A program made the translations under genes and the position numbers. From Bog-159 sp963738345 (GTDB taxonomy: Bacteria; Acidobacteriota; Terriglobia; Bryobacterales; Bryobacteraceae), in NCBI GenBank assembly GCA_963738345.1, contig CAVTWI010000002.1, positions 4,340,001-4,404,000 on the forward strand: a stretch of DNA of 64,000 bases. Direction: 5' to 3'. The notes beneath the pieces were generated by a model. The model did not search any database. It was not told where the DNA came from and saw nothing but the letters and a program-made list of their open reading frames with translations. The first letter of the stretch is position 1. The number at the start of each line of letters is the position of its first letter. Positions 33,373 through 42,198 of the stretch are shown piece by piece.

Positions 33373-35010
33373 TTAGGTTCCTTTGCAGGGAACGGTGAAG
33401 TAGAAGGTCGATCCCCGGTTCGGCTGCGAATCCACCCAAATCTTCCCGTCGTAGCGTTCGACCACACGCTGGCAGATGGCCAACCCGATGCCGGTGCCGG
33501 GGATGGATTTTCCGTGGAGCCGCTTGAATACGCCGAATATCTGCTGATGATATTCCTGATCGATACCCATACCGTTATCAGCGACGGACATGCACCAAGC
33601 GCCGTCGGCGTGGGTGGCGGAGATGTGGATGGAAGGCGGCTCCGGTCCGCGATACTTAATGGCGTTTTCGATGAGGTTTTGGAAGAGCTGTACGAAATGG
33701 ACGTCGCGCCCGTAGACGACCGGAAGGGGATCCGCTGTGACGCTGGCCTGGTTGCGTTCGATGGCCGTCCGCAGATTTTCGATAGCTTGCGCGAGAATAG
33801 CATCGAGGTTCACGGGGGTTAGGGGCTCCTGCCCGTCACCAGTTACCTGGGTGTAAGCCAGTAGATCGGCGAGCAACTGCCGCATCCTTTGGGTACCCTC
33901 GGTGATGTATCCAACTGAGAGGCCGGCTTCTTCATGGTTGCCGTCGCGGGCAGCTTTGACGAGCAATTGCGAATAGCTGGCGATCATGCGCAGCGGTTCC
34001 TGAAGGTCGTGGCTGGCGGCAAAGGCGAACTGGCGAAGATCGTCGTTGGCGCGTGAAAGTTCGGCCGACCGGGTACGTTCGCGGGCTTCACTCTCTTTGA
34101 GAATGTCGGACTGAATCTTGAGCTGTCGTTCGCGGCTGCGGCGCTCGGTGATGTCGGTTAGATTGACGACACAAGCCAGCGATCCAGACTCGGCGCCGGT
34201 GAGGACGGCGGCGCTGAGCAGCAATTCGACGCGCTCGGCGGTAGGGGTGACGGCCACGGCTTCCACGGCATTGATAGTCCGGCTATGTTTGGCGGCGGCC
34301 CAGATTTTGGCGAAGGGATAGGGCTCGCCCGAATCAAGGCTAATCGGAAAAGCATGGTCGAACTGCCGCAGTTCCACCGCGGCGCCGGCAAGGCGCTCGG
34401 CCGCGCGACTGGCACGAATGATTCGCCCGGTGGGATCGACCACCAGGATGGCTTCGGCCGATTGTTCGAGAATGGAGCGAGCCAGTTTCTCAGCGGCTAC
34501 GATCTCTTCCTGACGCTTTTGTTCGCTGAGATCGGTGACGATAAGGCACAGGCATTCGGCTCCGCTCAACACCAGGTTTTCCACGGACAAGTAGACGGGA
34601 ATGGTCTGGGAGCCGACCGTTTTCAATTGCAGTTCCGCCTTCCGGCGGTGACATCCGGCGAGGAGGGCGGACACGACGCCAAGCTCCTCGGGCGAAACGA
34701 AATCCTGAATCATCGATCCGATCACCCGTTCGAGCGGACATTGCACCAGCGTGGCGAATTGCTGATTCGAGAATAGAATCAGGCCGCCCGATGTTAAGGT
34801 CAAGGCGCCTTCGGCCATACCTTCGACGATCACGCGGTATGGCTCGTCGGCGCCCTTTAGAGTATAGACTTGATCGCCGTCCGGACCGGAGGCTACGAAG
34901 GCGTCCACCTCGCCACTGCGCAGGGCACGCAGTGTTTCTTCGGCATCATCGAGGCGCGCTTGTAATCCGCCCAGGCGTTCGAGCAGATTTTTTCTGGTTT
35001 CAGCCGGCAC
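33373..35010 (-). CDS. PAS-PAS sensor histidine kinase of the Kai operon
   Basis: 545 residues from a GTG at 35010, chosen because GAGG lies six bases upstream; another GTG at 35025 would add five residues. Order: short coiled coil (about 10-40), PAS 1 (about 58-170), PAS 2 (about 178-290), linker helix, HisKA with phospho-acceptor H334 in AASHDLQEPLRMI, then HATPase with N box FQNLIENAIKYRG, G1 DNGMGI and G2 GTGIGLAICQRV. It has no membrane span, so it is cytoplasmic. Unlike cyanobacterial SasA, it has no N-terminal KaiB-like domain; separate KaiB proteins are encoded just upstream. No response regulator is adjacent. It would be the output module reading the KaiC state. Confidence 0.9.
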   Translation of the reverse strand: MPAETRKNLLERLGGLQARLDDAEETLRALRSGEVDAFVASGPDGDQVYTLKGADEPYRVIVEGMAEGALTLTSGGLILFSNQQFATLVQCPLERVIGSMIQDFVSPEELGVVSALLAGCHRRKAELQLKTVGSQTIPVYLSVENLVLSGAECLCLIVTDLSEQKRQEEIVAAEKLARSILEQSAEAILVVDPTGRIIRASRAAERLAGAAVELRQFDHAFPISLDSGEPYPFAKIWAAAKHSRTINAVEAVAVTPTAERVELLLSAAVLTGAESGSLACVVNLTDITERRSRERQLKIQSDILKESEARERTRSAELSRANDDLRQFAFAASHDLQEPLRMIASYSQLLVKAARDGNHEEAGLSVGYITEGTQRMRQLLADLLAYTQVTGDGQEPLTPVNLDAILAQAIENLRTAIERNQASVTADPLPVVYGRDVHFVQLFQNLIENAIKYRGPEPPSIHISATHADGAWCMSVADNGMGIDQEYHQQIFGVFKRLHGKSIPGTGIGLAICQRVVERYDGKIWVDSQPNRGSTFYFTVPCKGT

Positions 35011-35374
35011 CGATGTCCTCTTCACCGGAGGGATTCTGCACGATCAGGTCCAAACCGGCCAGGACGCGCTCTTTATCGGACAGATCGCCGATAATTCTAC
35101 GAAGCGGCAGTGGCAGGCATTTGATGAGCGTCGGCGTGACGATGATTTGTTCGGGGCGAAGCATCTCGGGGTGCTGGTAAATGTCGACGACTTCCAACTC
35201 ATAGCGCCCCTGCAGGTGGGCTTCGCACAGAGCCCTGATATTCTGAATGGCGCGCGCCGAGCGCGGGGTGGTGCCGCTAACGAATAGGCGCAGGCAGTAA
35301 TTCCGGGTGGCCGCATCGGCGGCGATGGCGGCTTCGAACGCCTGCGTGTAAGAGCGGGCCTTGGACACCTTCAT
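35000..35374 (-). CDS. KaiB-domain protein, longer paralog
   Basis: 124 residues. Residues about 26-115 are a KaiB/thioredoxin-like domain: YCLRLFVSGTTPRSARAIQN, YELEVVDIYQHPEMLRPEQI and VTPTLIKCLPLPLRRIIGDL, then SDKERVLAGLDL. An N-terminal 25-residue extension and an acidic tail distinguish it from the neighbouring paralog. It overlaps the shorter kaiB by ATGA and the kinase gene by 11-26 bases, so the set is translationally coupled. It could be a second clock subunit or a free-standing equivalent of the KaiB-like sensor domain of SasA. Confidence 0.88.
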   Translation of the reverse strand: MKVSKARSYTQAFEAAIAADAATRNYCLRLFVSGTTPRSARAIQNIRALCEAHLQGRYELEVVDIYQHPEMLRPEQIIVTPTLIKCLPLPLRRIIGDLSDKERVLAGLDLIVQNPSGEEDIGAG

Positions 35375-35703
35375 GCACTGGCCTTGGCGGTGCGCGGTTG
35401 CAGGTCGAGCCCTACCAGCACGCGCTCCGTATTGGATAGGTCGCCGATGATCTTGCGGACCGGTTCCGGCAGTTTCCGGACCAAGGTCGGCAAAGCGAGG
35501 ATCTGGTCTCCTTTGGCGAGCTGCGGATTTTTCAACAAATCGACGACTTCGATGTGATACTCACCGGCCAGATGCTCCTCGCAGATTCGTTTCAGGTTAG
35601 CGAAAGCTTGCAGGGATTTAGCAGTCTGCCCCGCGACGTAGAGCCGCAATTCCCATTTGGCAGCGGGCACCCTCCGGCTGGGGCCTTTGGACGACGTTTT
35701 CAC
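35371..35703 (-). CDS. kaiB: KaiB clock-type protein, canonical paralog
   Basis: 110 residues, close to cyanobacterial KaiB: LRLYVAGQTAKSLQAFANLK, YHIEVVDLLKNPQLAKGDQI and LALPTLVRKLPEPVRKIIGD, then LSNTERVLVGLDL. In cyanobacteria this thioredoxin-like protein switches fold and binds the CI ring of KaiC. The start is a GTG that overlaps the kaiC stop as GTGA, with GGGG upstream. Its stop overlaps the next kaiB start as ATGA. Confidence 0.92.
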   Translation of the reverse strand: MKTSSKGPSRRVPAAKWELRLYVAGQTAKSLQAFANLKRICEEHLAGEYHIEVVDLLKNPQLAKGDQILALPTLVRKLPEPVRKIIGDLSNTERVLVGLDLQPRTAKASA

Positions 35704-37481
35704 TTTCGCCCCCCGCGGCTTCCGGTATTTTTTTCCGTTGTGTAGCCGTTGTCTGCAAGCGGACCGTCCGGCATGTAGCGGCTTTTAGCCATTTGACTAC
35801 GGCCGTGCTCCAGCAGGTTCAGCTTTGATTTTTCCTGGTCGATCAGTTGGGTGGATTCCTGCTCTTCGGTTTCCAGATCGAGTTGCAGGGCCGCGATTTG
35901 CGCGTCAATGGCTTTGCGCTTGCGCCTGAGCAGCAATTGCTTCCGTTCGATTTCCTGTCGGGCTTGCAGGGCCGCGGAGGCATCCCGGGCTTCTTGCGTA
36001 AGGCGAGCCGAACCGGTGAGCAAGCCGGCCTCGCCTAAGTAAACTTCGCGCAGGTCGATGCCATGAGAGGTGAGTAGAAATTCGCGGATCTGATTGGAGT
36101 GCGCCACGCCGCGGGCTTTCAGAATATACAAGCCGCGGTTGCGCTCTCCGCCGCTTTCGATGTCGCGCAAGAGAAGCCAAGTGTCCACCAGAGAAGAAAT
36201 GTTGACTTCGGTTTGTTCGGGCGACTCGGAACCGCTGGTGAGTGTGGTCATCAAGGCGGTGATCTGGTTTTCCTTCAAATAATCGACCAGGCGCAGCAGC
36301 ATGCTGCGGGTTTCCGAGGCGGTTCCCGAATGCAGTAAGCCGGTGACCGGATCGACGACTACGATGCTGGGGCGAATATCCTGGATGATCCGGTGGATTT
36401 TGACCAGGTGCATTTCCAAGCCGAAGGTGGTGGGGCGCGCGGCTTGAAAGTGCAAGAGACCTTTATCCACCCAGCGCTGCAGGTCGATTCCGATGGAGCG
36501 CATGTTGCGCATGATCTGGTTGGCGGATTCTTCGAACGAGAAGAAAATACACCGCTCGCCGCGTTCGCAGGCGGCGTTTACGAAATGGGCGGTCAAACTG
36601 GTTTTGCCTGTGCCGGCGGTTCCAGAAACGAGAATGCTGCTGGCGCGAAAATAGCCCTGGCCGCCGAGCATTACATCCAGAGCGGGAACGCCGGTGGACA
36701 CCCGTTCGGTCGATGCGGAATATTTAAGATCAATGGAAGTGACGGGCAAGACGGAGATGCCGTTTTGCTCGATCAGAAAAGGGTATTCGTTGGCGCCGTG
36801 TGTGGACCCGCGATACTTGACTACGCGCATGCGGCGGGTGAGCACGGTCTCGGCGATATGCTGTTCGAGCAGAATGACGCAATCGGAAATATATTCTTCG
36901 AGGCCGTGGCGCGTAAGCCCGGCGTGTCCCCGTTCGGCGGTCACAATAGCGGTCAGGTTGCGATCTTTGAGCCAGCGGAATAGGCGCCGTAATTCCGATC
37001 TGAGTAAGGATTCGTCTTTCAAGCCGGCGAACAGTGCCTCGATGCTATCGAAGAGCACGCGCTTGGCTTTGATGGAGTCAACGGCATGCCCGAGGCGCAC
37101 GAACAGAGCTTCGAGGTCATAATCGCCGGCCTCCTCAATCAGGTTGCGTTCGAGGTAGATATGATCGATCGCCAATTTCTTGCGCGCGATCAGCTTGGGC
37201 AAATCGAAACCCAAGGACGCGACATTGCTGGCCAACTCGGCGGCGGTTTCTTCGAAGGACAGGCACACGCCTGGCTCGTTAAACTGGGCCGCACCGCGGA
37301 CCAGAAACTCGATGCCGAAGAGCGTCTTACCGCAACCGGCGCTTCCACACACCAGGGTGGGGCGCCCGCGCGGCAGCCCTCCTAAGGTAATTTCATCGAA
37401 CCCTTGAATGCCGGTCGGGCACTTTTGCAGACCGTCGGGAGTGGGAAGGGGGAGTGGGGTTGTGTGTTTTTTGGAACTCAT
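35700..37481 (-). CDS. kaiC: KaiC family double-domain ATPase
   Basis: 593 residues from ATG 37481; a TTG 12 codons upstream is less likely. CI domain: Walker A GSAGCGKT at 46-53, catalytic EE at 77-78 (SFEETA). CII domain: Walker A GTAGTGKT at 287-294, EE at 317-318 (SFEESA). The segment EVNISSLVDTW aligns with the KaiC phosphorylation site; S429 and S430 fall at the places of S431 and T432. These residues suggest an active ATPase and autokinase. The C-terminus lacks a recognisable A-loop and instead carries a Lys/Glu/Gln-rich coiled coil (about 495-565). No kaiA is present. It heads an overlapping operon with two kaiB and a histidine kinase. Confidence 0.92.
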   Translation of the reverse strand: MSSKKHTTPLPLPTPDGLQKCPTGIQGFDEITLGGLPRGRPTLVCGSAGCGKTLFGIEFLVRGAAQFNEPGVCLSFEETAAELASNVASLGFDLPKLIARKKLAIDHIYLERNLIEEAGDYDLEALFVRLGHAVDSIKAKRVLFDSIEALFAGLKDESLLRSELRRLFRWLKDRNLTAIVTAERGHAGLTRHGLEEYISDCVILLEQHIAETVLTRRMRVVKYRGSTHGANEYPFLIEQNGISVLPVTSIDLKYSASTERVSTGVPALDVMLGGQGYFRASSILVSGTAGTGKTSLTAHFVNAACERGERCIFFSFEESANQIMRNMRSIGIDLQRWVDKGLLHFQAARPTTFGLEMHLVKIHRIIQDIRPSIVVVDPVTGLLHSGTASETRSMLLRLVDYLKENQITALMTTLTSGSESPEQTEVNISSLVDTWLLLRDIESGGERNRGLYILKARGVAHSNQIREFLLTSHGIDLREVYLGEAGLLTGSARLTQEARDASAALQARQEIERKQLLLRRKRKAIDAQIAALQLDLETEEQESTQLIDQEKSKLNLLEHGRSQMAKSRYMPDGPLADNGYTTEKNTGSRGGRK

Positions 37482-37488
37482 GAAGGCG

Positions 37489-37517
37489 CGTATCGTGCAC
37501 TGCAAATGTTTTGCCAA
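37489..37517 (-). promoter_or_regulatory. Weak candidate promoter just upstream of kaiC
   Basis: TTGGCA (37512-37517), 17-base spacer, GATACG (37489-37494). The start point would fall within a base or two of the kaiC ATG. There is no ribosome site before that ATG, so a leaderless message is possible. The -10 matches only three of six consensus bases. Confidence 0.35.
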
Positions 37518-37551
37518 TCCGCGCGCGGTTTTGTACGGAAGCCTACGATTC

Positions 37552-38073
37552 TTACGAGGGTGATTTGGCGCGATTTGGGGCGCGCGGAATACTCAACGAA
37601 CGCCATTGCGCATGCTGGTAATGCTTGGCGAGAAGAATGATTTGCCCGATGTGGTTGGCATAGTGCGCGATTTGCCGGTTGATGGCCTGCATGACGGAGT
37701 GAGGCTCCGCGCGAATGGTCACTTGCCGGGCGAGATCGGCATCGGTAAGGGGTTCGAGCGCGGCAAAAACGTAGTTCCAGCCCGCATCCCAGAGCGCCAG
37801 TAAGTCGGCACGGGTGGCGGGCGCGTCTTCAAACTCGGTATCGCGCCGCCGATCGGGTTTTTCGCCATCGGTGGTCAGAAAGTCGGTCCAGCGGGAACGC
37901 ATATTCCCGGCGACGTGTTTCACGATGATGGCGATGGAGTTTGATTCAGGGTCGAGGGTAGCGAAAAGTTGTTCATCGGTCACTTGAGCCATGGCGTCCT
38001 CGCCCAGCTTTTTGTAATAGCGGAACAGCCGGAGCGAATCTTCCAGATATGAAGTGGTGAATTGTAACGCCAT
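37552..38073 (-). CDS. DUF1572 / DinB-like protein
   Basis: 173 residues from ATG 38073 (MALQFTTSYLEDSLRLFRYY). The four-helix DinB/YfiT fold is suggested by three His placed as metal ligands: IIVKHVAGNMRSRW near residue 52 and QIAHYANHIGQIILLAKHY near 138. Related proteins are bacillithiol- or mycothiol-type transferases or of unknown function. It is upstream of kaiC on the same strand with a 70-base gap, so it may or may not share the transcript. Confidence 0.8.
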   Translation of the reverse strand: MALQFTTSYLEDSLRLFRYYKKLGEDAMAQVTDEQLFATLDPESNSIAIIVKHVAGNMRSRWTDFLTTDGEKPDRRRDTEFEDAPATRADLLALWDAGWNYVFAALEPLTDADLARQVTIRAEPHSVMQAINRQIAHYANHIGQIILLAKHYQHAQWRSLSIPRAPNRAKSPS

Positions 38074-38138
38074 CGATTTCGATCCTATTTGCAACCAGTG
38101 TATCCGATATGGGCCGACTTGATGCATGATAGATAACG

Positions 38139-40739
38139 ATGACCTCAGCCCGATTGTTTTTCCGCGCCGCCGCGCTCGCGGCCGCCATGACTGCGTGCCT
38201 GCCGATCGCCGCACAGATCTATAAAGATCCCCACCAGCCTCTTGAAAAGCGAGTGAACGATCTGCTTTCGCGCATGACGCTGGAAGAGAAAGCTTCGCAA
38301 CTGCTCAGCGCCTCGCCGGCGATTGACCGTTTGGGGGTTCCGGCTTACGACTGGTGGAACGAGTGTTTGCACGGCGTAGCGCGGGCCGGGCGGGCCACCG
38401 TATTTCCGGAGACCATCGGCGTGGCGGCGACTTGGGATGCGCCGCTGGTGTTGCGCATGGCTACGGCAATTTCCGACGAAGCACGGGCCAAGCATCACGA
38501 ATTCGTGCGGCGCGGGAAGCGCGGCATCTACCAGGGGCTGACCTTCTGGACTCCCAATATCAACCTGTTTCGGGATCCGCGCTGGGGCCGCGGAATGGAG
38601 ACGTACGGCGAAGATCCTTACCTGACGTCGCGCATGGCGGTGCAATTTATTCGCGGGCTGGAGGGAGACGATCCGAAGTACTTGAAGACCGTGGCGACGG
38701 CCAAGCATTACGCCGTTCACAGCGGGCCCGAATCATCGCGACATGTTTTTGATGCGCGTGTTTCGGAGGCCGATTTGCGCGATTCTTATTTGCCGCATTT
38801 CGAAGCGGCGATCAAGGAAGGCGGCGCTTATTCGGTGATGTGCGCCTACAACGGCGTGGACGGATTGCCCGCCTGCGCGAATCCCCGCTTGCTGGGCGAG
38901 ATTCTACGCGGCGAGTGGGGATTTCCCGGCTACGTGGTTTCCGATTGCGGCGCTGTGGGCGACATCTGGCAGGGTCACAAAGCGGCGAAGACGGCGGCGG
39001 AAGGCGTGGCGATGGCGGTGAAGGCGGGCACCGATCTGGATTGCGGTTTGGAGTATGAGAGCATCGTGCCGGCTGTGCACCAGGGTCTGATGACCGAGAA
39101 AGATGTGGACACCGCACTAGGCCGCCTGTTGACGGCGCGTTTCAAACTGGGCATGTTCGATCCGCCGGCGATGGTGCGGTGGGCGCAGATTCCGTATAGC
39201 GTGAACGAGAGCGCCGAGCACCAGAAACTGGCGCTCGAAGTGGCGCGGAAATCAGTGGTGCTGCTGAAGAACGAAGGCGCTCTGCTGCCGTTGAGTCGCA
39301 GCACGAAGACCATCGCGGTGATCGGGCCGAATGCCGATTCGGTGGAAGTGCTGCTGGGCAATTATAACGGGCAACCGTCGCATCCGGTGACGCCGCTGGC
39401 GGGGATTCGGCAGAAGGTGGGGTCAGGAACGCGCGTCCTATATGCCAGGGGGTCGGACTTGGCGGAGGGCACGCCGGTGTTCGAGACTGTGCCATCCACG
39501 GCGCTGGCTACGTCGGACAAGGCGGATCGCCGTGCGGGATTGCAGGGCGAGTACTTCAATACAGCAGCGTTCAACGGGCGAGCGTACTTTAGCCAGGCGT
39601 TCGTATCGCAGGCGATGCGCAAGGCCGCAGTAGTTCCGAAGGATCCGCAGCCGTTGTTTACGCGCGTGGACGCTCAGATCGAATTCGATTGGCGGGATGG
39701 CGCGCCGCGGCACGATATGAACGACGACAATTTCGGCGTCCGTTGGACGGGATTTCTGGCGCCTCCAGTGAGCGGGAAATATCTGTTAGGCGCCACGGGA
39801 TTGAACTCGTTCGAGGTGTACCTGGATGGGAAGCGAATCGCGGCGCGCGATAACGTACACGAGCGCGGGTACGAGTATCAGACTGTGGATCTGCAGGCCG
39901 GCAAACTGTATCCGATCCGCGTGGAATTTCACGAGGTGCATGGGGATGCGGATATCCGATTGGTGTGGGCGCCGCCGCATGCCGGTTACGAAGACGAAGC
40001 CCTGAAGGTGGCTGGGCAGGCGGACGTGGTGGTGATGATGTTGGGCCTCTCGCCGCGTCTGGAAGGCGAAGAGATGCCAGTGAAGGTGGAAGGGTTCAGC
40101 GGCGGCGATCGCGTGAGCCTGGATATTCCGCGCGTGCAGGAGACGCTGCTGCAGCGGGTATCGGCGCTGGGAAAGCCGGTGGTGTTGGTATTGTTGAACG
40201 GCAGCGCGGTGGCGGTGAATTGGGCGCACGATCACGTGCCGGCCATTGTTGAACTATGGTATCCGGGGCAGGCCGGCGGGACGGCGCTGGCGGATGTTTT
40301 ATTCGGCGACTACAATCCGGCGGGGCGTTTGCCGGTGACGTTCTATAAGTCGGCGGATCAATTGCCGGCGTTCGATGACTACAGCATGAAAGGCCGCACT
40401 TACCGCTATTTCGAAGGCGAGCCGTTGTATCCGTTCGGGTACGGCCTGAGCTATACGGCATTCACCTACAGCAACCTGCAGGCGCCGGAACAGGGGCGCG
40501 CGGGCAGTCCGGTGAAGGTTAGCGTGGAGGTGCGGAATTCCGGCAAGCGCGATGGCGAGGACGTAGTGCAGTTGTATGTGAAGCACGCCGGGGTGATTCG
40601 CGAGTTGCAGGGTTTCGAGCGCGTGGCGCTGCGGGCGGGAGAGAAGAAAACGGTGCAGTTCACGGTGACGCGAGCCGCGGCCGGCGATCTCGGTTTATCG
40701 GTCGGTCCACTCCATCGAAGCTGCAAGATCGCCCAATAG
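38139..40739 (+). CDS. GH3 beta-glucosidase/xylosidase with inserted PA14 domain
   Basis: 866 residues with a signal peptide (LFFRAAALAAAMTACLPIAA). The (beta/alpha)8-like domain has the nucleophile D269 in GYVVSDCGAV, and substrate-binding KHYAVHSGPESSRH near 189. The second domain begins around KSVVLLKNEGALLPL and is interrupted at about residues 450-610 by a PA14 domain (GLQGEYFNTAAFNGRAYF; GVRWTGFLAPPVSGKYLLGA). A fibronectin-III-like domain (VEVRNSGKRDGEDVVQLYV) ends it. PA14 insertions in GH3 enzymes help choose carbohydrate substrates. The last 20 residues look atypical, so a late frameshift is possible. It is probably periplasmic and starts divergently from the DinB-like gene. Confidence 0.92.
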   Translation: MTSARLFFRAAALAAAMTACLPIAAQIYKDPHQPLEKRVNDLLSRMTLEEKASQLLSASPAIDRLGVPAYDWWNECLHGVARAGRATVFPETIGVAATWDAPLVLRMATAISDEARAKHHEFVRRGKRGIYQGLTFWTPNINLFRDPRWGRGMETYGEDPYLTSRMAVQFIRGLEGDDPKYLKTVATAKHYAVHSGPESSRHVFDARVSEADLRDSYLPHFEAAIKEGGAYSVMCAYNGVDGLPACANPRLLGEILRGEWGFPGYVVSDCGAVGDIWQGHKAAKTAAEGVAMAVKAGTDLDCGLEYESIVPAVHQGLMTEKDVDTALGRLLTARFKLGMFDPPAMVRWAQIPYSVNESAEHQKLALEVARKSVVLLKNEGALLPLSRSTKTIAVIGPNADSVEVLLGNYNGQPSHPVTPLAGIRQKVGSGTRVLYARGSDLAEGTPVFETVPSTALATSDKADRRAGLQGEYFNTAAFNGRAYFSQAFVSQAMRKAAVVPKDPQPLFTRVDAQIEFDWRDGAPRHDMNDDNFGVRWTGFLAPPVSGKYLLGATGLNSFEVYLDGKRIAARDNVHERGYEYQTVDLQAGKLYPIRVEFHEVHGDADIRLVWAPPHAGYEDEALKVAGQADVVVMMLGLSPRLEGEEMPVKVEGFSGGDRVSLDIPRVQETLLQRVSALGKPVVLVLLNGSAVAVNWAHDHVPAIVELWYPGQAGGTALADVLFGDYNPAGRLPVTFYKSADQLPAFDDYSMKGRTYRYFEGEPLYPFGYGLSYTAFTYSNLQAPEQGRAGSPVKVSVEVRNSGKRDGEDVVQLYVKHAGVIRELQGFERVALRAGEKKTVQFTVTRAAAGDLGLSVGPLHRSCKIAQ

Positions 40740-40771
40740 TAGCGGGTACGACGCGCTATAATTGCCTCAGA

Positions 40772-41620
40772 ATGGATGTTTACGAGGAACTTGTGCGCTT
40801 GCGCAAGCTGGGCCAGAAGTGCGCCTTGGCCACCATCGTCCAGGTGAGCGGATCCATCCCCAGCTATGAAAGCGCCAAAATGCTGGTGCGGGAAGACGGC
40901 TCCATGGTGGGCACCATCGGCGGCGGCTGCGTGGAAGCCGAGGTCTGGAACGCCGCGCGCGAAGTGATCGAGAACCGAGCAAGCCGCGGCACCTGAGCTT
41001 CAACCTGGGGCAGGACGCCGCCTACGACAACGGCCTGATCTGCGGCGGCCAACTGGACATTTTCGTCGAGCCCGTGCTGCCGGTGCCGCGGCGCGTTTAT
41101 CTTCGGCGCGCGGCCACATCTCGAAGAGCCTTTCGAAGGTCGCGAATGCTGGCCGGATTCGCGACCGACTATTGTGGACAACCGCGAGGCCTTCGCCAAT
41201 CGCGAGCGCTTTCCGGAAGCCGACGAAGTTTACGCCGAGGAATACGAAGAGGTCTTCCCCAAGCTGGCGGTAAACGAAACCAGCTATCTGATCATCGTCA
41301 CGCGCGGCCATCGCGACGATATGCGCGTGCTGCGCTGGGCGGTCGTCGACGAACGCGCGCTACATCGCCATGATCGGCAGCAAGCGCAAGGTGATCAGCG
41401 TGGTGAGGGAACTGGAAAAGGAAGGACTGCAGCCGCGACAGCTTTCGAGCGCGTCTTCGCGCCCATGGGACTGGAGATCGGCGCCGTTTCGCCCGAAGAG
41501 ATCGCCATCTCGGTGGTTGCCGAAATGATCGCCGTGCGCCGCAATCCGGAATCGCGCTGGCGCGCGCTGTCCAAGTCGGTGTTCTCCGACGAATCTCTGC
41601 GGACGCTGTTGCTGAAGTGA
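40772..41620 (+). CDS. XdhC/CoxI family molybdenum-cofactor insertion protein (frameshifts)
   Basis: The beginning VQVSGSIPSYESAKMLVRED and GSMVGTIGGGCVEAEVWNAA is the XdhC/CoxI domain. After a shift near 40985 comes FNLGQDAAYDNGLICGGQLD, and in further frames TSYLIIVTRGHRDDMRVLRW, YIAMIGSKRKVISVVREL and FAPMGLEIGAVSPEEIAISV, the Rossmann domain. About four single-base shifts are needed. XdhC protects and inserts the sulfurated Mo cofactor in xanthine dehydrogenase-like enzymes. Its stop overlaps the start of the MocA-like gene as GTGA, as expected for partners; no Mo-hydrolase subunits are in the window. Confidence 0.85.
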
Positions 41621-42198
41621 CTTGCGGATTGATTCTCGCGGCCGGCGAGTCGCGCCGCATGGGCTCGCCCAAGGCCCTGCTGCAATATCGCGGAGAGACA
41701 TTTCTGGACCGGCTGATTGGCTTGTTTTCGCGCCGATGCTCGCCCGTGATCGCCGTGCTGGGGGCGCAGGATGAAGCCGTGCGCAGCGGAATCCGACGCG
41801 CCGCCGCAGTGACCGCGGTGCACAATCCCGACTATTCCCAGGGCCAGCTTAGCTCGATGCAATGCGGCCTGCACGCCGTGCCAGCCGATGCCGAAGGGGT
41901 TCTGTTTACCTTGGTGGATCACCCGGCTTTGGCGGTCGCCACCATCGATAAGTTGGTAGACCTGCCGGGGCGCGCCTCTCCGGATCCCGCGATTTAACGG
42001 GCGGCGCGGGCACCCCATCTGGTTTTCGAATTCGCTGATCGCCGATTTTCTGGCGCTTCCCGCGGGCGCTGCCGCGCGCGAAGTGGTAACCCGGCACGAG
42101 CGGAAATCGCCTATATCGACGTGGATGATGCGGGTATCCTGGCCGACGTGGATGATCGCGCGGCTTATGCCGGCCTACTGGCACGGAGCGGCGCATGA
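41617..42198 (+). CDS. MocA-like molybdopterin cytidylyltransferase (frameshifts)
   Basis: GTG start at 41617. LILAAGESRRMGSPKALLQY is the nucleotide-binding signature, then AVHNPDYSQGQLSSMQCGLH and GVLFTLVDHPALAVATIDKL with the metal Asp. After shifts near 41975 and 42095 the rest reads NGRRGHPIWFSNSLIADFL and EIAYIDVDDAGILADVDD, ending at TGA 42196-42198. The family transfers CMP (or GMP) to molybdopterin; pairing with xdhC favours the CTP form. The next gene starts inside the stop (ATGA). Confidence 0.85.
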
